Below, one piece after another: positions 1 through 8,400 of a stretch of DNA of 27,463 nucleotides. The notes under the pieces are model-generated. The model worked only from the letters and a program-made list of their open reading frames with translations. It was not told the DNA's origin and searched no databases. The position numbers and the translations under genes are program-made. How positions within the stretch are numbered: the first letter of the stretch is position 1; each line of letters starts with the position of its first letter. The stretch comes from a virus, in the IMG/VR virus record IMGVR_UViG_3300020467_000032, positions 1 through 27,463 of that record. One strand, given 5' to 3'.

Positions 1-1
1 C

Positions 2-79
2 AAGTCATTCTTGCGGTTAGCTCTTAGTTATCTTGGATCATTTGCCAAAGAGATGACTGTCTCTAAGAGGTATAGATGA
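2..79 (+). CDS. 3' end of a gene cut by the left window edge, function unknown
   Basis: Frame 2 is the only plus-strand frame open from the window edge; it reads about 25 residues (KSFLRLALSYLGSFAKEM and a basic tail ending RYR) before TGA at 77-79. The other two plus frames stop within the first 30 bases. The stop overlaps the next ATG as ATGA, the arrangement used between several genes further right, which supports a real gene end. The visible part is amphipathic with a basic C-terminus. No family can be named from so little sequence. Confidence 0.5.
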   Translation, partial: KSFLRLALSYLGSFAKEMTVSKRYR

Positions 80-153
80 TGTGGTATGTTATAGGGTGGA
101 CAATAGTTACATTGTGGCTATTGTCCAAGTTTGGTGTATTTAAGAAGCATTAA
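76..153 (+). CDS. 25-residue hydrophobic small protein, probably one membrane segment
   Basis: ATG at 76 follows a good Shine-Dalgarno sequence (AAGAGG, 65-70) and overlaps the upstream stop as ATGA, so translation is probably coupled. The peptide starts MMWYVIGWTIVTLWLL, a run of about 16 mostly apolar residues rich in Trp, Ile, Leu and Val, and ends with a basic tail (KFGVFKKH). This fits a single membrane span with a positive cytoplasmic end. The TAA (151-153) directly abuts the terminator hairpin, so the gene closes its transcript. Function is unknown; very short spans of this type can affect membranes or bind membrane partners, but nothing here shows that. A second ATG at 79 is an alternative start. 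Confidence 0.5.
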   Translation: MMWYVIGWTIVTLWLLSKFGVFKKH

Positions 154-177
154 AAAGACCCTCTTGCGAGGGTCTTT
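154..177. terminator. Bidirectional hairpin terminator between convergent genes
   Basis: A perfect 10-bp stem AAAGACCCTC / GAGGGTCTTT (154-163 and 168-177) closes a TTGC loop. It lies between the plus-strand 25-codon ORF ending at 153 and the minus-strand gene ending at 185. Read on the minus strand the stem is followed by five T residues, a good rho-independent terminator; read on the plus strand the T tract is shorter, but TTTAATGGTTTTATT follows. It probably serves both transcripts. Confidence 0.8.
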
Positions 178-184
178 AATGGTT

Positions 185-349
185 TTATTCTAGAATACTT
201 TGACATATTCGTTTGTCTGAATGGGTTGCTTCTGCATCTATCATACAGTTGTAATAATCGTCTATCTGGTCTAGTTCGTAACTAGCGTCTTCGGTTTCAA
301 AGTGTTTCCACTCTGCTAATTGATTACTGCTTAAGATATTATGATGCAT
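185..349 (-). CDS. 54-residue acidic protein on the minus strand, function unknown
   Basis: Read on the minus strand, ATG (349-347) is preceded by AGAGGT (360-355) at normal spacing, and the frame runs 54 codons to TAA at 187-185, close to the bidirectional hairpin. The protein starts MHHNILSSNQLAEWKHFE and is strongly acidic in the middle (ETEDASYELDQIDDYY), with two Cys residues and a C-terminus reading RICQSILE. The Shine-Dalgarno match, the terminator in the right place and the sensible composition make it a real gene despite its length. It is the only well-supported minus-strand gene in the window and is divergent from cpeT. No domain is recognised. Confidence 0.6.
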   Translation of the reverse strand: MHHNILSSNQLAEWKHFETEDASYELDQIDDYYNCMIDAEATHSDKRICQSILE

Positions 350-383
350 AGATTACCTCTACTAAAATTACTTGGACCATAAC

Positions 384-401
384 GAAGTGGTATTTCACTT
401 C
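384..401. repeat. Short inverted repeat in the divergent intergenic region
   Basis: GAAGTG (384-389) and CACTTC (396-401) are perfect 6-base inverted arms around a 6-base GTATTT spacer. The element sits between the start of the minus-strand gene (349) and the start of cpeT (475), within the 5' leader or promoter region of either gene. It could be an operator half-site pair or a leader hairpin. There is no T-run typical of a terminator. Confidence 0.35.
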
Positions 402-426
402 ATCTTGTTCTTCCTAATTCTACCAC

Positions 427-434
427 TATTTATG
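427..434 (-). promoter_or_regulatory. Possible T4-type late promoter for the minus-strand gene
   Basis: The minus strand reads CATAAATA here, one base from the T4 late consensus TATAAATA, about 78 bases upstream of the minus-strand start codon. Spacing and orientation fit. In AT-rich DNA a 7 of 8 match occurs by chance, so support is limited. Confidence 0.3.
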
Positions 435-454
435 TGTCGGTATCAACAAATACA

Positions 455-460
455 TATTAT
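455..460 (+). promoter_or_regulatory. Possible -10 element upstream of cpeT
   Basis: TATTAT matches a sigma-70 type -10 box and would place the transcript start within a few bases of the cpeT ATG (475). No convincing -35 element is seen about 17 bases upstream and no Shine-Dalgarno sequence precedes the ATG, so a very short leader is possible. Weak evidence. Confidence 0.2.
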
Positions 461-474
461 TTTAACAAATATTT

Positions 475-945
475 ATGCCTAGTTTAGATTTTTGTGACAA
501 ACTAGAAGGGTTCTATGACAATTGGTTTCAAGCTGCCTCTAATCCTTCTAAATATGCTCATTGTAAACTTAGATGGGAACGTCTAAGTGATAATGAACTG
601 AGTTCTAAGCAGTGGTATCATTATATGGGTGAAGATGCTCCTTATAGATACAAATGGCATAGGGTATTTGAACAGCAAGGTACTATTATAGTGCAGAATT
701 GGACACCTGATTGGGGTGATCACAATCATTGTTGCGACATGATGTTTTTTGATACTGGAGATTATTATGATGGTAAAGTTAAGACTGATGCTTGCATAAT
801 TAATGGAGGTATGGTAAGATCAACAGTAAAGTTCAATGGTGTTTATTATAAGAGTAGAGATCAAGGATGGAGAGATGACAAGGTAGTGTGGGGTAGTGAA
901 GTCATCTATGAATTTCAAAAAACTGACAAACCATTAGGAATATAA
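475..945 (+). CDS. cpeT: CpeT/CpcT-type phycobiliprotein lyase homologue
   Basis: The 156-residue protein follows the CpcT/CpeT order of motifs: NWFQAASNPSKYAHCKLRW near residues 16-34, a central DAPYRYKWHRV strand, then YKSRDQGW with VVWGSEVIYEFQK at the C-terminus, matching the family's ending of the type SxDxG...WGSxxGPFxF. Cellular members attach a phycobilin chromophore to a cysteine of a phycobiliprotein beta subunit; phage versions are known from marine T4-like cyanophages and are usually shorter than host enzymes, as here. It is probably expressed in the host cytosol to change light harvesting or pigment protein fate during infection; substrate and activity are not shown by sequence. 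The ATG at 475 lacks a clear Shine-Dalgarno sequence but no better start lies upstream. The next ORF starts one base after the stop. Confidence 0.75.
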   Translation: MPSLDFCDKLEGFYDNWFQAASNPSKYAHCKLRWERLSDNELSSKQWYHYMGEDAPYRYKWHRVFEQQGTIIVQNWTPDWGDHNHCCDMMFFDTGDYYDGKVKTDACIINGGMVRSTVKFNGVYYKSRDQGWRDDKVVWGSEVIYEFQKTDKPLGI

Positions 946-946
946 C

Positions 947-1111
947 ATGAAAACCGAAAAAAAATCCTGGACAAAAATTGACAAAAAAGGTCGTGAGGAG
1001 ACATGGGAGTGGGAAGAAACTCCAGAGCTTCGTGCATATATTAATTCACAGGCAACAAAGAGACTCCACGAGGATATAAAGGATGCCAATAAAGGACAAG
1101 GAAAAGAATAG
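947..1111 (+). CDS. 54-residue highly charged protein, function unknown
   Basis: ATG at 947 lies one base after the cpeT stop and follows AGGA (936-939) at 7-base spacing. The frame is 54 codons to TAG at 1109-1111. The product begins MKTEKKSWTKIDKKGREE, then TWEWEETPELRAYI, and is rich in Lys, Glu and Trp, without a membrane segment. It overlaps the start of the HNH gene by 29 bases, so the two are likely translated from one message. No family is recognised; the tight packing and ribosome binding site are the reasons to accept it. Confidence 0.6.
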   Translation: MKTEKKSWTKIDKKGREETWEWEETPELRAYINSQATKRLHEDIKDANKGQGKE

Positions 1112-1436
1112 ACAGTACCAACGTGAGTGGGCAAGAAAACACGGGAAGACTAAAAGAATGAATCAACGTGGTCCTGAGAATAGACAGAAATTGGTTGATG
1201 ATGCCAAGTCAAATCCTTGTGTCTGTTGTAATATACAGTATCCTTTATGTGTGATGGATCTCCACCATGCAGACAACAGTGAGAAGCAAGTTAGTATTAC
1301 AGGCTTGACAAGAACAGGTCCATATGATAAATTAAAGGAGGAAGTAGATAAGTGTGTACCCCTTTGTGCCAATTGTCACAGAATGGTACATACAGGGATC
1401 AAGCAATTGCCTGATCTCATACTATTACCTAGGTGA
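1083..1436 (+). CDS. HNH endonuclease, probably a free-standing homing type
   Basis: The 117-residue protein has a basic N-terminus (residues 1-40, many Lys and Arg) and a zinc-type HNH core: C46-x2-C49, the DLHHAD segment with H61 and H62, then CVPLCANCHRMVH with C95-x2-C98, N97, H99 and H103. This is the order of an HNH fold in which paired cysteines hold a structural zinc and the DLHH/N/H residues bind the catalytic metal. Proteins of this size in T4-like phages are often homing endonucleases that cut a related phage genome lacking them. GAGG (1070-1073) nine bases upstream supports the start. The gene overlaps the charged ORF before it and ends immediately before the tmRNA acceptor piece, so it may be mobile together with its neighbours. 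Confidence 0.85.
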   Translation: MPIKDKEKNRQYQREWARKHGKTKRMNQRGPENRQKLVDDAKSNPCVCCNIQYPLCVMDLHHADNSEKQVSITGLTRTGPYDKLKEEVDKCVPLCANCHRMVHTGIKQLPDLILLPR

Positions 1437-1483
1437 CTTTACGAATAGGATCGGACAGGGGTTCAACTCCCCTCACCTCCACC
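1437..1483 (+). ncRNA. ssrA: Acceptor piece of the permuted tmRNA
   Basis: This is the half that would carry alanine. It starts somewhere after the HNH stop (1436), contains the P2 strand CGAATAGG, the stretch TCGGACAGGGGTTC, which is very like the E. coli tmRNA 3' region, the T-loop TTCAACT, the acceptor strand and ACC. The base after ACC is T, so the terminal CCA is not fully encoded and would need end trimming and CCA addition. Confidence 0.8.
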
Positions 1484-1583
1484 TTTGGCCATGGGGGTGA
1501 CTTGGTTTTGACGGTCTATTACGATTGTGACTGAAAGCTGCTTGCATAAGCAACCCATATCTGCAAAAACAGATAAACCTGCT

Positions 1584-1658
1584 GCGAATAACATCGTAGC
1601 ATTCTCACGTCCTGTCAAGGGTACAGTAGTTCGCTCACGTGAACTCGCTCTTGCATGA
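1584..1658 (+). other. tmRNA proteolysis-tag reading frame (24 encoded residues)
   Basis: From the resume codon GCG at 1584 the frame reads ANNIVAFSRPVKG, then TVV, then RSRELALA, ending at TGA 1656-1658. ANNIV followed by an aromatic and Ser/Ala-Arg is the start of cyanobacterial tags (typically about 15 residues ending APVAA). This tag shares the start but is longer and ends LALA, still a small apolar end of the kind ClpXP-type proteases recognise. The tmRNA-borne alanine would add one residue in front. Confidence 0.8.
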
Positions 1659-1708
1659 CCTTAAGGTGAGATCGGGGTTAAGTTAGCCTTGTTACCCAAG
1701 TAACTCAT

Positions 1709-1736
1709 GAGGGGTGAAATGCCCCTCTTTATTTTT
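1709..1736 (+). terminator. Rho-independent terminator of the tmRNA
   Basis: GAGGGG (1709-1714) and CCCCTC (1722-1727) form a 6-bp GC-rich stem with a 7-base loop, followed by TTTATTTTT (1728-1736). It sits just past the last tmRNA helices (GTTAC/GTAAC, 1690-1704) and ten bases before the oxygenase start, so it closes the tmRNA transcript and separates it from the next gene. Confidence 0.8.
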
Positions 1737-1745
1737 GGATATATT

Positions 1746-2330
1746 ATGGCAGCAGAATTATCTTTCACTCCAATAAAAAGAATAATTACCGATTTTCCTC
1801 ATGCTTCCAAAATAAATTCTATTCTTTATGAATTGATTAAGGAGAATGTAAAGACAGCAGTTATTGGTGGTGGAAAAAGAACAGATTGGCAATTTGCCAA
1901 TGATAAAACTGGATCTAAAGAGCTTAAGATACTTTCTGATTGGATATATGAAATCCTTCCTCAGATTGTATTTTTAGTTGCTCAGGGACATAGTGATAGT
2001 GATTATAATCCTAAATTATTGGGGTTTAATCCAACTGAGTTTGTAATTTCTGAATCTTGGGGTGTTCATTACGATAAAGGAGAAGGAGTATTATTTCATA
2101 ATCATTTTCCTTATAATTTGTCTTATGTTTATTATGTTAGGACTCCAGAAGGAAGTTCAAATTTAATACTAGATAATGAAGAGATGTTTCTTAAAGAAGG
2201 ACAAATAATTTTTTTCTTAGCACATGAATTTCATTGTGTTGAGCCATGTGATGTTGGTGGTAGGTGTTGTATTGCTGGTAATATATTGTACAGTCCTAAG
2301 GGTTCAAATCACCTAGATATTAAATCTTAG
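1746..2330 (+). CDS. 2OG-Fe(II) oxygenase superfamily protein
   Basis: From ATG 1746 the protein has 194 residues. Its C-terminal half has the double-stranded beta-helix pattern of phage 2OG-Fe(II) oxygenases: ESWGVHYD, then LFHNHFPYNLSYVYYVRTP (residues 116-134, candidate iron ligands H118 and H120), an IIFFLAHEFH strand (H163) and GGRCCIAGN, where R173 fits the residue that binds the 2-oxoglutarate carboxylate. The N-terminal 100 residues are helical and less conserved. An in-frame ATG at 1707 would put 13 extra codons across the tmRNA terminator and lacks a Shine-Dalgarno sequence, so 1746 is preferred. Such enzymes use oxygen and 2-oxoglutarate to hydroxylate a substrate; they are frequent in marine T4-like phages, with targets unknown. 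It lies directly before the structural operon. Confidence 0.75.
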   Translation: MAAELSFTPIKRIITDFPHASKINSILYELIKENVKTAVIGGGKRTDWQFANDKTGSKELKILSDWIYEILPQIVFLVAQGHSDSDYNPKLLGFNPTEFVISESWGVHYDKGEGVLFHNHFPYNLSYVYYVRTPEGSSNLILDNEEMFLKEGQIIFFLAHEFHCVEPCDVGGRCCIAGNILYSPKGSNHLDIKS

Positions 2331-2359
2331 AACTCAAGTGAGATTAAGGGTTCTGCTTG

Positions 2360-2367
2360 TATAAATA
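2360..2367 (+). promoter_or_regulatory. T4-type late promoter of the structural operon
   Basis: An exact TATAAATA, the T4 late consensus read by the phage late sigma factor and sliding clamp, lies 35 bases before the ATG of the giant structural gene, in the 72-base gap after the oxygenase. AGGA at 2391-2394 is the ribosome binding site that follows. No promoter of comparable quality was seen before the downstream structural genes up to 25968, so this site may drive about 23 kb. Confidence 0.75.
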
Positions 2368-2402
2368 AATGGACGGCAGATAATACCCATAGGAATAGCA
2401 GT

Positions 2403-5400
2403 ATGGCTTTGACAAGACTTGACAATCTTATTAGTTCAAAAACTGGTAAGTATTTGTATGTGTCTCCTGATGATTTTAACGCATCAGATGAACTGAATAA
2501 TAGAGGTAATTCTCCTATTAGACCGTTCAGATCTCTTCAGAGAGCATTCATAGAAATTTCACGGTATTCTTACCAACCAGGTCCAGATAACGATAGGTTT
2601 GATCAATTCACTGTCATGGTAATGCCAGGTAAGCATTATATTGACAACAGACCAGGTCTTTTAAGTACTGAAGGAATTGATGAGTTTAGTTTTGATCAAG
2701 CAATGGGAGAATGGAATGATAATTCTATTCTAGACCTTAAGGATCCTAATAATATACTTTACAAGTTTAATAACAGCGAGGGTGGTGCTATTATCCCTCG
2801 TGGTTCTTCTATTATTGGTTATGATCTTCGCCGTACATCTGTCCATCCTCTCTACGTTCCTGATCCAGCTGATAATTTAGAGAAAAGATCTGCTATCTTT
2901 AATGTTACTGGTGGTTGTTACTTCTGGCAGTTTACCATCAGAGATGGTGATCTAGAGCCTTCTTCTCCATTATATGATGTTAATGAGGGTGTAGGTAAAG
3001 TTTATAATCAAACACCACCACCTGATAGTCCTGCTACTGCTTGGACTGAGTTAGCAGTACCTAATTTCTCTCACCACAAGCTTACTGTATTTGAATATGC
3101 AGATAAAGAAGAATTAGCAACATATTATCAGAAGATTGCTAAGGCATTCTCACAGTATCAACCTACTATTGATGATGCAAATGAGTTTAGTGATAGAATC
3201 CAAGAGACTAGAATTGTTGGACCTCTATCAGATATTCGTGCAATTGACAGTATTAAGTGTACTGATTCATCACCTGCTGGAACAATAACAGTTGAAGTAA
3301 CATCTAAAGTTAATCATGGTTACTTTAAGAATCAGTTTATTGCTATTGAGAATAATGGTCTTGATGAAGCCTTAGATGGCACATTCTCTATCAATGCTCT
3401 TGATTTGGTTGATAAGAGGAAGTTTACATATACTATTCCAGGAACTGTTGCTGCTCTTGGTACAACTACTAACCTTGTTAGTGGTACAACTTATACCGCA
3501 GCTAGTAGTCCAGCTTTAAGTCCAAATGCTGTAGTTAAGGCAGAGGTTGACTCTGTTGAATCTGCATCTCCATACGTATTCAACTGCTCCATTAGATCTA
3601 CATGGGGTATTTGTGGTATCTGGGCAAATGGTTTGAAAGCCACTGGTTTCAAATCAATGGTTATCGCTCAGTACACTGGTGTATCTCTACAGAAAGACGA
3701 TAGAGCATTCATCAGATATGATGAGTTTACAAATACATTCAATCAAGCATCTTTAACAGATGCATTTGCTACAGTTCCATATCATACTAAGGGTGATGCA
3801 TATTGGAAAGATGATTGGAGAAACTTCCACGTTCGTGCATCTGAAGACGCATTCATTCAGTGTGTTAGTATATTCGCTGTTGGTTATGCTGATCACTTCT
3901 TGATGGAGTCTGGTGGTGATATGAGTATCACCAACTCTAATAGTAACTTTGGTAATACATCACTACATGCTATAGGTCATAAAGGATATTCCTTTAACCA
4001 AGATAAGGGTGGATTTATTACTGATATTGTTCCACCTAAGACTGTTACTGAGGTAGGAAAGACTAAGAGACAATCTTATTATACTCTTGATGTTTATGCA
4101 TCAAATGATCAAGGAAATCATACTAAGATCTATCATGGTGATGATAGTGCATATGATCCAACCAAGCGTCCTGCTGCTACCATTAATGGTTATCGTATAG
4201 GTGCTAAGAATGATGATGAACTAAAGGTTAAACTTGCTCCAGTATCACCAGGATCAACTAATCTCTTTAGTGCTAAATTAAATCCTAGTGGATTTAAGAA
4301 GTTTACTGCTGCTGCGGATGTTCTTAATCCATCTGGTGTAACTATTAATAATAAAACTCTTGATGCTGCTGATTTAATTGAAGCAAATAAAGAGTTTATT
4401 GCACATGAATCATATGATCGTATTCTTGCTAAGTATCCAGCACTTAAGGTAAAGGAAACTATTACGATTGAGAAATGTCGTAGAGACGTTGGATATTTAA
4501 TTGATGCTACTGTTCAAGATTTAAGACTTGGTGGTAATGTTAATACTATTCAAGCTGCTGAATCTTATTACGTAGGTAACAATTTATCATATATTAATGA
4601 TGAATTAACTGAGACTCTAGAAGGTTACAATTATGCTAGAGACTTGGCAATTGCTGCAATGCGTAACTTCACGTATTTGCGTACAGGTGTTGAAACAACT
4701 AATGGATCTGCTTTAGTTGATATTGGTGATACCAGTGGTGTTGTAGAAGGTATGACAGTTGCTGATTATGATCCATCTATGTTTAATGATGGAAAACTAA
4801 ACAGTAATGCTCAAAGACCAACAACTCCTGTAATTCCTAACAATACATTTGTTAAACGTGTTGTTGACTCAACAACTATTGAGTTGGGTGATAACACACA
4901 GACAGCAGAGAAGAAATTTGTATCTGGTCGTTTTGGTGATGCACGTGCATTAATTCTTAATAATAAGACATTTATTGCAACAGAAGCATATGAGAGAATG
5001 CTTCTTGATTATCCTAACTATACACCTTCTACTGGTTATGATGCTGTTACAGGTAAAGCAAAGTGTATTGATGATCTTTCAAAAGCAATTGATGCAGTTG
5101 CTGAGAACGTAGGTTATGGTGGTAATGCTGAGACATGGGATGCTGCATATTATTATGATAGTGGTTCAGTTGTTGATTTAGCAGCTAAGAAGCAAGAAAC
5201 AATTGATGCATTTAATTATTGTAAAGACATGGCCATTCAGGTCATGCGTAAGGAGAAAGTATTTGTTTATGGTTCACATGGTTTAACACAGTCATATACT
5301 ACATCTAATGATCCTGTTGCAACAGATCAAGCAGAATTAGTTAATGATAGAAATGGTGATGCACGTAATTTAATCCTTGCTAATAGAAATTTAATTGCTA

Positions 5401-8400
5401 ATGAAGCTGTTGAGAGAATGATTCTCACTTCTTCAACACAGCAGTTTACTCCTAATCAGAATACCACATATAATGCACAGACAGGTGAGTTAACTGTTGG
5501 GTCAGTTGGTCATAATATGTCTGCTGCTACTAGTCATACAGTAACAGATGCGACTTATACTGCTGCTACTGGTAAATTAGTATTAACTATTCCTAATAAT
5601 AACTTTACTAATGGTCAAAGAATTTTAATTAAGGATAATTCATTGTCACTTAAGTGTGCAATGGATAATAATACTTCTACTAAGACATATCCACGTGCAA
5701 CTGATCCTGTAAGTGGTAAGTGGTTGACTATTACTAATGTTAATACTGCTAATAATACATTTGAAGTTAATGTTGGTAAGTCACCTTTAAGATATTTTAC
5801 ACCAACTGCTGCTACATATGATCCTAGCACAGGTTTAATGACCTTGACAATTGGAAATCATGGATTGAAAGCAGGAACAAGTATTAAACTTGCTCAAGAA
5901 TCTTTGAAGTTTAGTTGTGGATTTAATGGTGCTACTGGTACTGCTGCTCAGAAATCATATCCTAGAGCTACAGACCCATTCCATGATACAGCAATTAACA
6001 TTGAGTCTGTTACTGTTGACACAATTACATTACAGGTTCTAACAACTATACCTTCTACTAATACTGATGCTCATACATTTGTGAGTGCTCTTGGTGATGC
6101 TGTTATTGCTGGTGGTGATTATGTTCACCAGTATGAGGATGCTGCTAATGATGGTGTATTAGCAGAAAATGATAGTGTTAGAATTGATTATAATTCATTG
6201 ACATTCACATGTGGAATGGATTCTGATCGTACAGAACACCAGTATCCTCGTTTAGGTGATCCAGCAGCTAATTCTGTATTACCTATTGTATCAAAGACTA
6301 ATGATGCATTTACAGTTAATGTTGGTAAATCATTAGCAGTATCACATGATGTAACTAATGCATCATATAATACAGCAACTGGTGATCTTGATTTAACTAT
6401 TAATGATCATGATTTAAAAGTAGGACAGAGTATTAGAATAGGAACAGATTCTCTGTCATTTAAATGTACTCAGGATAATAACCAAGCTACAAAGACATAT
6501 CCAAGAGCAGATGTAACTACACATACAGTTACTGCTGGTACAGGAGTAGTTGATGTTACTGATGCTACTTATGATGCTGCAACTGGTTTGATGGTTTTGA
6601 CCATTGGTGCTGGTCACGGTTTAGATGTTGGTGATCAAGTTAAGATTGCTGGTAATTCATTGTCATTCACATGTGCAATGGATGGTGGCACTTCAACCAA
6701 GACATATCCACGTCCAACAGATCCTATTTGGGATACCACAACTCCTATTACTGCTAAGGATGCAACAACAATTACAATTAATGTTGGTCAATCACCTCTT
6801 GTAAATCATCAGGTTACCTTTGCTGATTATGATCCGTCAACTGGAGATATGGAGTTGACAATTGGTGTTAATCATGGATTAACTGTTGGTGAAAGTATCA
6901 GACTTGCTGATGATGCAATAACATTTAGTTGTCTTGCTGCTGTTGGTGAGCACAAATACGTTGGTGGTACTGTTCCTAATGGAGTTACTATTAATGGTAC
7001 ACCAGAGACATTCTATGATGCTGATTATGAACCCACAACAGGTATATTAACAGTAAATATTGGTTCTCATGCTTATAGTGTAGGATCAACAGTTCAGTTT
7101 TCTGCTGGTGCAGTTAAGTTTACTTGTGATGCTGACAACCATGCTACTCAGCATGATTATCCACGTGCAACTGACCCTGCTAACAATCCTGTAACTATTA
7201 CATCTGTAACTGCTGATGCATTTACAGTTAATGTTGGTATAGCGTCAAGTAATAATCAGAGTTCATATCCTCGTGCAACAGGTGCTAATACTACTAGTGG
7301 TAAGGACTATGCATATCAGAATGCTCTACCAATAACAAAAGTACTCGGTCAAAAGATTACAGTAAATGTTAATGGTGGACAGGGAGCAATTAGTGTAGGT
7401 TCTGCTCACACTTATGTAACGGCTGCTGCTGATGCTGTAGTTTCTGGTGGTAACTATGCTCATACATGGGCTGGTGGTACTGCTACTGGTGCTGTTATTC
7501 CTGGTGGTACTGCTGAATTAACTTATTATGATCCAAACTCAGGAAACTTAACATTATATGTTGAGAATCATGGATTTGAAATAGATGATCTAGTTAAGAT
7601 TGTTGACGAATCGTTATCATTTAGTTGTGGTTTTGGTGGTGCTAGTGGTGGTGCTGCTACTAAAGCATACCCTCGTGTAAGTGATCCAATTAGTAATAAG
7701 TATATTGCAATTACACATGTAACTCCTAATACATTTACAATTCCAGTTTTAGATACTATACCTTCAACTAATACTGATCCACATACTTTTGTAAGTGCTA
7801 CTCCTAATGGTGTTGTAAGAAGAATTGATAGAGCATATCAAAATGCTTTACCAATTAAGAAAGTAAGTAGTTCTTTTTACACCTCAACTGGTGCAACATA
7901 TGATACTGCAACAGGTGAACTTGTAGTTACTGTTCCTAATCATGGAATTGCTAATGGACAGAGAATTAAGATTGCTCCAGATTCATTAACATTTAAATGT
8001 GAGATGGATGGAAAAGCAACAGAGCATACTTATCCTAGAACATCTGATCCTACATTTGGTAAGTGGTTAAGTGTTACTGATGCAGACACAAATACATTTA
8101 AAGTTAATGTTGAATCTGCTGGTGCTAATAAAACATTTACCCCAGGACCATTGAGTACATATGACCCTTCAAGTGGAGATTTAGTACTTGATATTGGAGC
8201 TGATCATGGATTAACTACAGGTGAAAGTATTGTTGTTGATAATGATGCAATTTCATTCACATGTACGATGGATGGTAATAAGACTGCTATGTCTTATCCT
8301 CGTGCAGGAAAAGATAAGGCATCTGGTAGATCTTTAAAAATTAAATCTGTAACTGGTACAAGTATAACAATTAATGTTGGTAGTGCTGGTACTAATAAGT

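Larger units (their letters stand above)
1437..1708 (+). ncRNA. ssrA: Circularly permuted two-piece tmRNA
   Basis: tmRNA rescues stalled ribosomes by adding a degradation tag. Here the 3' tRNA-like part comes first: T-arm AGGGG-TTCAACT-CCCCT (1457-1473) and acceptor strand CACCTCC (1474-1480) with A1481 as discriminator. After nine bases (1484-1492) the 5' part begins: GGGGGTG (1493-1499) pairs fully with CACCTCC and gives the G3.U70 wobble (1495/1478) that alanyl-tRNA synthetase reads. TTGGTTTTGACGG (1501-1514, preceded by c) matches the conserved 5' tmRNA region. P2 forms between TCTATT-A-CG (1515-1523) and CGAATAGG (1442-1449). A TATCTG/CAGATA hairpin (1558-1575) stands just before the tag, as pseudoknot 1 would. 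The permuted layout is known from marine picocyanobacteria and alphaproteobacteria. Exact ends of the mature pieces are inferred. Confidence 0.9.

Noticed and set aside
341-382. 13-codon plus-strand ORF starting at the overlapping ATGATG
   Set aside because: No ribosome site, very short, and opposite the start of the supported minus-strand gene.
934-1372. Minus-strand ORFs of 66 and 69 codons opposite the small charged ORF and the HNH gene
   Set aside because: They lie antisense to better-supported genes with ribosome sites and recognisable motifs, and show no domain of their own.
1707-1745. Upstream in-frame ATG at 1707 as the start of the oxygenase
   Set aside because: The 13 extra codons run through the tmRNA terminator hairpin, there is no ribosome site, and the family-like sequence begins after the ATG at 1746.
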